This document shows, in pieces, positions 24,234 through 33,084 of a stretch of DNA of 64,000 nucleotides. The notes below the pieces were generated by a model. The model was not told the DNA's origin. It did no database searches and saw nothing but the letters and a program-made list of their open reading frames with translations. Origin of the DNA: Acholoe squamosa. Its lineage: Eukaryota; Annelida; Polychaeta; Phyllodocida; Polynoidae. Positions within the stretch are counted from its first letter, which is position 1. Each line of letters starts with the position of its first letter. The position numbers and the translations under genes were made by a program. The stretch covers positions 40,426,432 to 40,490,431 of the forward strand of contig OX439052.1 in the NCBI GenBank assembly GCA_949317995.1, written 5' to 3'.

Positions 24234-24858
24234 TTTGCCATGGGAATCCCCCTTAGTGAACCACGTCTGAGTTATCAAAGGCCATGGTTTGTCTGGCCCT
24301 GCCTATGGGACCAGGCAAATATAAGAACACATGCTATCCTTCGAAAAGAGTAGGGGAATGAAGCCCCGGTAGTGGTTTCCCCCTCACCCCTCCTCATAGA
24401 ATTGGTCATTCATCTCATAGATTCTGTCATTTATAGATACGGTCAAGGCTGTTTCGGGCAAGCAGCATATAAATACCTGTCTAGATGTCTGGACAAGCAG
24501 CTTTGAAATACCTGTCCAAACAGAAACAACAGGGCTTAATGTCTGCAAACCACAGAAATGTCTGCTCACTTTTAAGTACTATTAGTGGACGTAAAATCAA
24601 ACCAAACCAATACATCTCACCGGACATCTCAGTATCATGTCATAATCATGCATGGTACTCATGTGTCAAACTTCAAGGGACCGATCATGCGTGTGAAGCA
24701 GGGGCGGGTCGAGGCTATCGAAAACGAGGGGCATGGTCCAAAAGCAGGGTGTCTGGGAGAACAACAGCCCCCAAAGCCCAATGAAAAAAAAAACTCACAT
24801 TGAATCACTGAAGCACCTCAGTGCTGGGTGCATCATGCCGACTGCCACAACCGCATAC

Positions 24859-25095
24859 TACCGTAATCTCCCGCGTATAAGACGCGTCCTCTACGTCAAA
24901 CAAAATGCTGGTGCGTCTTATAGGATTTTCTGAGGTTGGGGGTGCGTCTTATATGAGGGGTAATTTTACTAGAGAACAGTACTGGATTTACAAAATTGAG
25001 CCCTAAGAGGTGCGTCTTATACGTGAAAATGCCTCTGCTGAGTTTGGGGTGCGTCCTATACGCGCAGTGCGTCTTCTACATGGGAGAATACGGTA
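24859..25095 (-). mobile_element. MITE family A, copy 4 (reverse orientation)
   Basis: Starts TACCGTAATCTCCCGCGTAT followed by AAGACGCGTCCTCTACG, the end that lies on the right in most other copies. The right end reads TACATGGGAGAATACGGTA. The frames inside are by-products of the repeat. Confidence 0.85.
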
Positions 25096-26427
25096 GGCAG
25101 TACATTAAAGCACTGCGATTAGCACGCACAACCCTTCAAAGGTCAATACATGATACATCAAGTCCAGAAATTTATCTCTAACCTTGGCCCCATTGATGAC
25201 TATTAGAAAGCCTATCAGTCTGCAGGTCTTATGTATGTGATAGCTGACATCTAATTTGTGGACCGCGGGAAGTTTATCAAATATAGTCACGTAGTGTCAG
25301 TTGAGGTTGGGTAATTAATCAGGCACTAAATCTAATATTGATAGCAAAGATAGGGCATACTGACATGGTATCTTTAAACCTTTAGTACCTGCATGGTCAT
25401 GGACGATAATGGCTCAATGATCATGAACAAAGAGGGATTAAGTAGCCATAAATGATTAAGATAAAGACATTATGGAAGCCTTAATTATCATGAAGATATA
25501 GAGCCATTATTCAGTCAACCCTTCATGATCATGAAAATACAGGCATTATTCAGCCCTTAATGATTGTTAAGATAGAGGCAGTATTCAACAATTATGGAGA
25601 TAGAGGCATTGTGCAGCTCTTATCGGAATTAGGTAGAAAAGCGTTAATTCATTCATGTGAGTTCTGAACTGAGCACCAGGACCATGGACCCTCTTGGTCT
25701 ATAAAAAAACTGTAGGAAAGCCCGATCCTGCTGAAGGGTTTACATGTCAGGTGCACCTTATATGGTTAACATGGTGTGTTCTATATGCACGGGGTTGCCT
25801 TAGACGCTGGCTACTAATCTTGTCTTAGCAGTGGGGATGGAGTAGCTGAAAAAGTATGTAAATTCTTATATATATTTCTATGTAATCTATAATAAAACCT
25901 AAAAGAGTGTGGAGGGCTGCATGCACTTCCAGAGTCTCTTCTAACATAATACGACCTAAGCCATAGCTTGGAGGGCTACATCCATAACTTAAGGTCTTAG
26001 CAAACATGAACACAACATAATTTCCCCAAGTAGCACATAGTACTACACTTATATCTGGCTACCAGAGCACCAGTATCAGACCAACCGCTACATGTAGTAA
26101 TGGTACTGCAATACCTTGCATATAAGGCACAGTTTTATTAATGCCCCATGCAGTGCCTTATAGAATCTGTCCGAATCCAGGGTGCGCCTTATAAGCAAGG
26201 GTTTTATACTGATATGGTTCAGGCACACTTCATAGGTCTGGCATGAACTCAGCGTGTGCCGTATATATGCAAGGTGCGCCTTATATGTGAGGTGTTCCGG
26301 TAGTAGTACAAGTAATTGCTGTCTGTTAAATGCTCTACTGAATATCCAGGTTGATGGCTGTGACTAGATGTGTTCCAAGACGTCACATATCCACTGAGTA
26401 CCCATGTCAAGGGGTTAGGATATTTAA
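25096..26427. other. Non-coding stretch, no gene seen
   Basis: Nothing supported apart from decayed GTATAAGGCACA/GTGCGCCTTATA-type fragments at 26115-26300, probably remnants of the TACCGTAA MITE superfamily. Confidence 0.4.
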
Positions 26428-26754
26428 TATCTTATATGCCTTAATGCATCATGCTCATCGGTCGTCATGATGCATGAATGTAGCCCTGGTGAAAAACTCA
26501 TTAGGGCCCAGGCAGTGGCAATGGAGCGGTAGTGGATGCATCCCCGCTCACCTTTTCAGCACTTCATTGGACCATAATGCCCACCCTCGGGTCGTATCAA
26601 TTCCACATGGTCATCATAACGCTTTAATGTAGCACTGGTGAGTTACTCACGCTTTAATGTAGCACTGGTGAGTTACTCACCAGGGCTGCATTCATGCATC
26701 ATGACGACTAATGGGCATGACCCATTAATCCATCAGCGGCCCTTAAACGGTTAA
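26428..26754. mobile_element. TTAA-type / GCATGATGCAC family copy, decayed
   Basis: It contains TTAATGCATCATGCTCATCG near the left edge and GGCCCTTAAACGGTTAA at the right edge, matching the end pattern of the TTAA family. GCATGATG cores occur in both orientations. An internal 30-bp unit (26619-26648) is tandemly repeated once (26649-26678). Confidence 0.4.
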
Positions 26755-28400
26755 AGTGTTCATCAAGTGTTCTGCTGGTGCCCTTATTTTGCATCCCTCA
26801 TAGTTAGACACTGAGACATTACCAGCACTATGCTTAATGTTATCTCCACCCTACATATACCACAGGAAGCTTTCACTCACCTGTGTAAGCCTAACTACGT
26901 CACACAATGCCCAGGACGTAAATGACGTCATAGAATATACGTCTTACAATGTCAATGGCGTCATAGATCACATGGTACCCCGGTAGTGTGTTAAGTGCTG
27001 ATTGGTTGAGTGGGTGTGATTCTCGGGATATTCACTGAAGTTTCCCCTCTCCCAAGTAGAAATGGGAAGTCCTAATTACAGAGAGAAAACCACTCTAGCA
27101 AACTCTTTACGGGCTGCATGGTGCATGAAGGTATCATGCTCATCTGTCGTCATGATGCACCAATGAAGTGCTGTCGAGTCGTATAATATCAGGCTATTGA
27201 GGTTTCCCATAATATACTCTGTTCATAGAGGTTTCCTGTTAATTAGCATAAGTAGGTCAGTCACGTGACTAATGCCATTGGCCAGAGCAGGTCATGTGAC
27301 TGAACTTGGAAGCCTTAAAGTGTAGTGGAAGAGAAGAAAATCTGTTTCCATTAGCATTAAACTAACTGACAGTTCTTATTATAATGCCCATGATTAATCA
27401 ACCTAAATCCTTACCCGTTCCATTTCAATTATCCATCAAAGACACCCGTGGGTGAAATGTTCACCGCATTGTAAAAAATAACCGTTGAATCTACCAGGGA
27501 TCCAGAAAACAAGAGTTTGAACTGAACAGAGTTTTTACAAGAAGCCCAAGGTGGCAGTACGGTGGTACAAGGAACCTCTGTGAAAATAACGACATCTCTG
27601 TGAAAACAGCGATGGATCTCTGGCAACTTTGGGACGAGGATTCCATTGTTATTTTGACTTTTTCTTTTACAGTGTGTTGATACATTGAGTACTCAGCCCC
27701 CTTCCTACAGTCTCTCTCTGTATGATATAGTGGGTAGGAAATGCCGATAAATCGTTGCCTCTGATTGGCTCATGTACATTTTTTATTTGGTGTCCACCGG
27801 ATGAAGATCATTCACTATACTTATGGTACTGTGAGTGAGAGACGCCGACCCCGATCTGCCAATTAGATCAAGCCGCGACATGATCACTCATTTCTCGCTA
27901 CCCTTCATCATTCACAGTCACTGCTTCTCTTTGGTCTAAATGAAAAAAAAAGGGAAAATGTTTTTATTTTAAAGAATTTTTTTATGAGTGACTGAATTTT
28001 CATACCGTTTGATCCTGAATTTCCATTCTTCATTCTCAAAAAAAAAAGTTCTATAGTACTGCGGCTTATACGTGAATCTGAAGCCTACTGCCCCTTATAG
28101 AATCAGCCCAAACTCTGGGTCTGTCATACAAGTTTTCATTATAGAACAGTAGTAATCCTTGAAAAATCAAGCCCCAGGTGCGCCTTATAGCAATTCAGCA
28201 GGCATCTTACATGCGGGAGTCGCCCTATATGTGAGTTTATTGTGAGGTACTGACTATGTTTTGTAGCATTACCTGAACGCATCAATTTTTTTTTGGTCAA
28301 GGCTTTACTTTTCACAATGTTAATAAACAGTGTGGTTTATATGTAGGATTTGACAGGCCTCTCCCACTCAGCACCTATGCAGTCATTTATAGGGAAGGCT
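26755..28400. other. Non-coding stretch, no gene seen
   Basis: No supported gene. A GTCACGTGAC palindrome is present near 27262 with an ATTGG box close by. MITE-like GTGCGCCTTATA fragments lie at 28055-28260. Confidence 0.4.
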
Positions 28401-28521
28401 ATATTTAGGGACGATGGTTGGGAACCATCCACATCAGACACTGGTGTCTGGTGTGGATGGTTCCCAACCATCAGACACTGGTGTCTGGTGTGGATGGTTC
28501 CCAACCATCGTCCCTAAATAT
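28401..28521. mobile_element. 121-bp near-perfect foldback palindrome
   Basis: The left arm starts ATATTTAGGGACGATGGTTG and the right arm ends CAACCATCGTCCCTAAATAT. Arms are about 41 bp and nearly perfect, and the centre repeats CAGACACTGGTGTCTG. The whole segment is a foldback miniature element. Overlapping frames on the plus strand come from the internal duplication. Confidence 0.7.
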
Positions 28522-28821
28522 TCATATGGAAGGCTTACTACACCCCACAACCTACCCCCACCTACCCCCCATACACACACACACACACACACCCAGACAG
28601 CGTGCTTGTTGCATCAGCCACCTGCAGTAGCAGACAGACTTAGCACCAGATCAGGTAACTGAGATGTGTCTGCTTACACTGCTGCCTACAGGCTTACTTC
28701 TTGTTGTGGTTACTGTACAAGGTGCACATGATGCAATACCAAGGTATGCTATGCTGCCAATAGCATGCCAAGTCACAACAGTGAAGTGTTGGAATATAAC
28801 AGTACAGCTTATTGGCGGGTG

Positions 28822-29004
28822 TACCATAAACTCCCTTGTATTAGCCGCTATCTGGGTTTATGACAAGGCTATAAACCACATCTGGGGCAGTTTAGTACTG
28901 TTCTATGGTGCCAAACCCCCTCGTATATGCCGCACCCTCAGAGTTCAGGAAGACCTTACAATTTGATCCTTTCAAATTCTTCTTATACGAGGGAAATTAC
29001 GGTA
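28822..29004. mobile_element. TACCGTAA-superfamily MITE
   Basis: Left end TACCATAAACTCCCTTGTAT and right end ATACGAGGGAAATTACGGTA are imperfect inverted repeats. The interior has AGCCGC and CTCGTATATGCCGCACCCTC motifs like its relatives. Confidence 0.6.
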
Positions 29005-29408
29005 TTAAGCCTGCAACTTTCAAGCTCCAGATGTCGCATTTAATAACTTATAAATGCAGGGGTGCAGCTTATACATGAGTGCATCTTAGATACAGGGGTT
29101 TCCTGTAGTCAAGACACCTTGCATCGCCATAGTAGCCGCTAGTCTGTGAATGAATGACCGCTTGGACATTTCATCAACCCGGATTGTATGGAGTCCTGAG
29201 TCACATGATTGCGCTGACTCGTCTCCTTGTAGTCTGCCAATCCCGCGGTCCGCTTGGCTTCAATAGAGCAAATTGTTATCAATCATGTTAGGCTGCACAC
29301 CCCATGTGACGCATGCACCCATGAACTGTCTTATAGTACACAATCATATTTGAGGGGTGGAGGTTAGTGGTTCGAATACCAACCGGGTTGTAAGGCAAGC
29401 TAAAATAC

Positions 29409-29722
29409 TTGCAGATGTTGCATTCATGCATCATGTTAAATTTTATTGTGTTGATACACTACACTTCTTTTATATATTTTGTATATAGTATATACTTTTG
29501 TATACATTATTATTGTATCTATTTATTTATTATTTTTCTCACTGTATGCTTCATCATTTCATTTTTCTTTGATTTGCCATTTGTCATTGAATTGTGTAAA
29601 CAATGATTTTGTAAAAAAAATTGTATAACCGGGGTATCACGTTATTGTCTAATATTACCACTTTTGTTAAATTGTGATCAGACAATAAAACTTTTCAAAC
29701 CTGAAAAAAAAAACCAAAAAAA
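29409..29722 (+). pseudogene. Possible retrotransposed 3' end (LINE or processed transcript)
   Basis: An AT-rich stretch ends in the polyadenylation signal AATAAA at about 29685, followed some 20 bases later by an A-rich tract (29703-29727). That arrangement is typical of a reverse-transcribed 3' UTR. No coding part or clear target duplication is visible, so the parent cannot be named. Confidence 0.35.
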
Positions 29723-29957
29723 AAACACACTTGGCATGATGCTCCAGTGAATTTGGTTTAGAATTTTCCACTTCTAACAGTACTGTTCTATAGTGTCAAA
29801 GCTCCGCCTGTAAGACAAATGTAGGGGCCAGCTCTGCCATACAAAGCCAGCTGCCCCGTTCCGGGTGTACCAGCCTAGCCCCCTGACACCTGGTGGTAGC
29901 TGCCCCTATGTGTGTCATACCGATCCAGGTGTAGATGGAAGGCAGAGAATGTCAGAC

Positions 29958-30029
29958 AGGGAAGTAGCTCAGCGGTAGAGCTTCCGCCTGCATGTTGGAG
30001 GGTCCGGGGTTCGACTCCCGGTTTCTCCA
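29958..30029 (+). tRNA. tRNA-like sequence in TRIM 1 left LTR (GCA at anticodon position)
   Basis: A 72-nt cloverleaf-like sequence has an A box TAGCTCAGCGG, a D stem GCTC/GAGC, a B box GGTTCGACTCC and an acceptor 3' strand TTTCTCC plus A. The anticodon loop CTGCATG places GCA at positions 34-36, but the anticodon stem pairs poorly (TCCGC/TTGGA). That argues for an internal pol III promoter and primer-like 3' end rather than a decoding tRNA. Confidence 0.65.
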
Positions 30030-30033
30030 GGAC

Positions 30034-30207
30034 CAGGGATGTAAGTCTTCAGGTTTTATCAGGATTTCCTGATTTCTGAAAATTTAGAATGACATGTATT
30101 TTCCTTATACAAGTGGTAAGGAGGGCTGTTTGAGGAAAATAGGAGGCTTTTATACATAGTAAGTGTATCGCTTCCTGATTTTTGCCCATGCCTGACTTAC
30201 ATCCCTG
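30034..30207. mobile_element. 174-bp MITE inside TRIM 1 LTR, 6-bp TSD
   Basis: Perfect TIRs CAGGGATGTAAGTC and GACTTACATCCCTG are flanked by the direct repeat CAGGAC (30028-30033 and 30208-30213). The other LTR shows the empty site. The CAGGG start is hAT-like, but the clean duplication is 6 bp, not 8. Confidence 0.85.
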
Positions 30208-30235
30208 CAGGACATTTTCCGCCAACCCTCTACAC

Positions 30236-30251
30236 TGGTGGAGAAACCGAG
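30236..30251 (+). promoter_or_regulatory. TRIM 1 primer-binding site
   Basis: TGGTGGAGAAACCGAG begins two bases after the LTR end. It is complementary to a tRNA 3' end reading CGGTTTCTCCA plus CCA, which is the 3' end of the tRNA-like sequence encoded in the element's own LTRs. Confidence 0.8.
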
Positions 30252-30429
30252 TGGTCCTGACCCGTGTGAGGGGGGACTACGAGAACTCGGTACCTGGGCC
30301 GGTATGACACAAATGCGATTCAATCTGCTAAGTACTGGGGGACTGGAAACAGGTGGCACCCTGAAGGTGACTCAGTACTAGTCCTGGTTGTCTGGTTCCG
30401 AGCCCTAGGTTGAATCTGGTAGGGAGGAG

Positions 30430-30663
30430 TGTAGGGGGCCAGCTCTGCCATACAAAGCCAGCTGCCCCGTTCCGGGTGTATCAGCCTAGCCACCTGGCAC
30501 CTGGTGGTAGCTGCCCCTATGTGTGTCATACCGATCCAGGTGTAGATGGAAGGCAGAGAATCTCAGACGGGGAAGTAGCTCAGCGGTAGAGCTTCCGGCT
30601 GCAGGTTGGAGGGTCCCGGGTTCAACTCCCAGTTTCTCCAGACATTTTCTGCCGACCTCTACA
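30430..30663 (+). repeat. TRIM 1 right LTR
   Basis: 234-bp repeat beginning TGTAGGGGGCCAGCTCTGCC and ending ACCTCTACA, preceded by the purine tract. Confidence 0.85.
30569..30640 (+). tRNA. tRNA-like sequence in TRIM 1 right LTR
   Basis: Acceptor strands GGGGAAG and TTTCTCC pair with G-U pairs. A box TAGCTCAGCGG and B box-like GGTTCAACTCC are intact. The loop CTGCAGG again puts GCA in the anticodon position. It is the homologue of 29958-30029. Confidence 0.65.
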
Positions 30664-31264
30664 CATACTCTGAAATCAAGAATATTCATGATCAATCCAT
30701 AAACCGCAATATTGCGTCTCATTACCATGGTATGCAAGCCTCGGCTGATATGTGAGGTTTTATGGTACAGCCCTAATAAACCAATCACATAAACAGACCC
30801 GGGTATACAGACCATACTCCTGCCCATTGATAGTTAACTCGAAAAGCAAGTTATAAGGAGACACCCTAGGGCACTGCACTTTCAGTCATTTTGGTGATGC
30901 GAATAAGTTTAAAAAAAGATGGAAATTTTATATATAAGAGGCAGAATTACTTTATGAATTTGTAGTGCCATTAAAGGAGGAGATGTAGGGGTCTTGCAGG
31001 AAAAGGTATTTCATTACCAAGTTATGTAAATTTTGAGAAATTGTCAATAATGTACAGACTCAGTTGGTTGGCAGCCATAAGACCCTTTTTGCCTCCAATG
31101 GTGAAGGTATATGATGTTGATCCATGTATCAACTTTCCAGTCTTTTTTAGCAATGTGGTGCGAATAGCACAGTTTTGGCGGGAGTTATATGAATAGTGGC
31201 TTGGTGGTGCTAATAACCTGGGTGAGGGAGTGCTGATGCAACAGGATGAGTGCACAACTCATGG
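30664..31264. other. Non-coding spacer between TRIM elements
   Basis: No gene or named repeat seen. Confidence 0.4.
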
Positions 31265-31430
31265 GGGGCCATCCACAAATGACGTCATGCTGAAGGGGGG
31301 GGAGGAAGGTCAGGCCGGCATGACGAAATAAATTTTCCATATACCTTCAGCATTTCAAAATTGGCAAAGACATGACGAGGAGGGGTCTAAAAAGGTGAAA
31401 TTTTGCCTGATATCATTTATGGATGACCCC
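31265..31430. mobile_element. MITE with GGGGYCATCCAYAAATGA ends
   Basis: GGGGCCATCCACAAATGACG at the left mirrors the right end, which reads ATCATTTATGGATGACCCC. The trinucleotide TGG flanks both sides (31262-31264 and 31431-31433), consistent with a 3-bp target duplication. The element is 166 bp and non-coding. Confidence 0.7.
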
Positions 31431-31522
31431 TGGGAGCCAATCACAGGCTTTTCACTTTTCGAGTTATCAGCAATTTACATTGCTGCATTATATTTGTACA
31501 CATGCTAACAGGACACTGTGTA

Positions 31523-31698
31523 TTAACCATTTATGGGATGCTTAATGCAGGAGTGCATCATGCCCATTGGTGCATCACATCTTTCCTCTGGGAGTGTATC
31601 ATCATGATGCATGAATGTATAGCCTTCGCCAGGGCTACATTCATGCATCATGATGACCGATGGATGCATTAATGCTCTGCCAGCCTTCAAACAGTTAA
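31523..31698. mobile_element. TTAA-type miniature element
   Basis: Starts TTAACCATTTATGGGATGC and ends CCTTCAAACAGTTAA, with TTAA on both sides. GCATCATGCCCATTGG and CATGATGCATGAATG cores are arranged in both orientations, as in the other copies of this dispersed family. Confidence 0.5.
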
Positions 31699-31799
31699 GC
31701 TTCCCTGACTAAAGGATCTATACCGTACCGTCGTGTTCAAGCGCCCTGGCGGTCTTTGATTTGGCGGCCTCAATTCGCCCGGCACTCACACAAGACAGG

Positions 31800-32048
31800 T
31801 GTAGGGGTTCGTTCCCTCCCCGGGTGCGTTGAGCCTTCAGAGGCCAGCTCACTTGGGGGTCACTCCCCCTATGTATACCATACCGATCCAGAGGTAGGTG
31901 GAAGGTGGAAATGTCAGTGGGGCCGTGTTGGTGACAGGGTATGTCAGGCCAGGGGAAATAGCTCAGAGGAAGAGCTTCCGCTTCGAAGTTGGAGGGTCCC
32001 GGGTTCGAGTCCCGGTTTCTCCAAGAGACGTTTTTGCCGACCTCTACA
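31800..32048 (+). repeat. TRIM 2 left LTR
   Basis: 249 bp, TG..CA ends, one mismatch to the right LTR (GTTTTTGCC against GTTTTCGCC). Confidence 0.9.
31952..32023 (+). tRNA. tRNA-like sequence in TRIM 2 left LTR (CGA at anticodon position)
   Basis: GGGGAAA pairs with TTTCTCC, with one G-U. The D arm is GCTC/GAGC, the A box TAGCTCAGAGG and the B box GGTTCGAGTCC. The T arm CCGGG/CCCGG is perfect. The loop TTCGAAG would give CGA, a serine anticodon, yet there is no long variable arm and the anticodon stem is weak, so it is not a normal serine tRNA. Confidence 0.7.
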
Positions 32049-32049
32049 C

Positions 32050-32065
32050 TGGTGGAGAAACCGAG
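32050..32065 (+). promoter_or_regulatory. TRIM 2 primer-binding site
   Basis: TGGTGGAGAAACCGAG, identical to the PBS of TRIM 1. Its first 14 bases are the exact complement of the LTR-encoded tRNA-like 3' end (CGGTTTCTCCA) plus CCA. Confidence 0.85.
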
Positions 32066-32291
32066 TGGTCCTGCCCTGTAAGGGGGTCTAAGATACTCGG
32101 GACCTGGGCCGGTATGGTATAGACAAGCGCTTCAACCTGCTAGTGCTGGGAGACTTGGAAACAGGTGGTACATACAGTAAGTCCTGGGAACAGGACAGGC
32201 TGTAACTGTGTGTGGCTCAGTGCTGGTACCGTTCAGACCTGAACTGGAGGATCGGGTCTGGCGGGATACGGTTGAAGCTGGTTGGGACGAG

Positions 32292-32540
32292 TGTAGGGGT
32301 TCGTTCCCTCCCCGGGTGCGTTGAGCCTTCAGAGGCCAGCTCACTTGGGGGTCACTCCCCCTATGTATACCATACCGATCCAGAGGTAGGTGGAAGGTGG
32401 AAATGTCAGTGGGGCCGTGTTGGTGACAGGGTATGTCAGGCCAGGGGAAATAGCTCAGAGGAAGAGCTTCCGCTTCGAAGTTGGAGGGTCCCGGGTTCGA
32501 GTCCCGGTTTCTCCAAGAGACGTTTTCGCCGACCTCTACA
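32292..32540 (+). repeat. TRIM 2 right LTR
   Basis: 249 bp; matches the left LTR at all but one position. Confidence 0.9.
32444..32515 (+). tRNA. tRNA-like sequence in TRIM 2 right LTR
   Basis: Identical to 31952-32023, at the same LTR offset (492 bp apart). Confidence 0.7.
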
Positions 32541-33084
32541 CAGGCGTTTTTTTAAAGATCCAGTTTTAATGCTTAAGTAATATTTCAGCACCCCATTACC
32601 CCAGGCACTTATTGCCGTTCATTCTTAGGAATGAACGGCTATAGGAGGGGACCCATTCTTAAATACAAGCTCTCATAGTGGTGCTTCCTCGCTCTCCATG
32701 TATAATCCTGTCATAGGTACAGTATTGAGTATGCCTATACCTGGATTAAAATCTGCAAATCAGTCAAGCATAGAAGTGGTGGCAGTGGTGGTGTTGGTGG
32801 ACCTGTTATTGTAGACCCTGGGGACAGAGTGGTGGTAGCCCTGGACAGCTCAGGCAGGGCCATGGTATATAGCATATATAGCCCCCCCCCCACCCACCTC
32901 TGAATAGTGGTGGTGGCTGTGCTCCTGTGGTGGCCCCATACCTGCCTGGCACCACCTCACCCAGCACCATGTGGTTCTCTTCTGCTGTTGATGCATTTCT
33001 CAGCACCACTGACTATTAACCCACTAAAGGCCACCTACATGTATATTTATGTATACATGTACACATAAGTATGATGCACTTTTT

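Larger units (their letters stand above)
29820..30234 (+). repeat. TRIM 1 left LTR (interrupted by a MITE)
   Basis: Begins TGTAGGGGCCAGCTCTGCCA and ends CCCTCTACA, followed directly by the PBS. A MITE is inserted at 30034-30207, just after the tRNA-like part. Confidence 0.85.
29820..30663 (+). mobile_element. TRIM-like miniature LTR element 1 with tRNA-bearing LTRs
   Basis: Two direct terminal repeats start TGTAGGGG and end CCTCTACA (29820-30234 and 30430-30663). They enclose 195 bp with no coding capacity. A PBS follows the left LTR at once (30236-30251), and a purine tract AGGGAGGAG (30421-30429) abuts the right LTR. Each LTR carries a 72-nt tRNA-like sequence. The left LTR is lengthened by a 174-bp MITE; without it and its duplicated 6 bp the LTR is 235 bp against 234 bp on the right. 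The LTRs differ at roughly ten positions, so this is older than element 2. Flanking 4-mers CAAA/CATA match imperfectly. Confidence 0.85.
31800..32540 (+). mobile_element. TRIM-like miniature LTR element 2 with tRNA-bearing LTRs
   Basis: Two 249-bp LTRs (31800-32048 and 32292-32540) differ at a single base, so the insertion is recent. They begin TGTAGGGGTTCGTTCCCTCC and end GACCTCTACA. The interior is 243 bp with no coding capacity, begins with the same PBS as element 1 (32050-32065) and ends in a short purine-rich stretch. CAGG lies on both sides (31796-31799 and 32541-32544), a 4-bp target duplication as expected for Ty3-type integrases. The LTR body differs from element 1 outside the tRNA-like part, so the two are separate subfamilies. 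Confidence 0.9.

Noticed and set aside
29958..32515. Four functional host tRNA genes (Cys or Ser)
   Set aside because: Anticodon stems are poorly paired, the CGA copies lack the long serine variable arm, and each sits at a fixed offset inside an LTR.
31756..32580. 111- and 122-codon frames sharing a peptide
   Set aside because: They are translations of the two TRIM LTRs, including the tRNA-like part.
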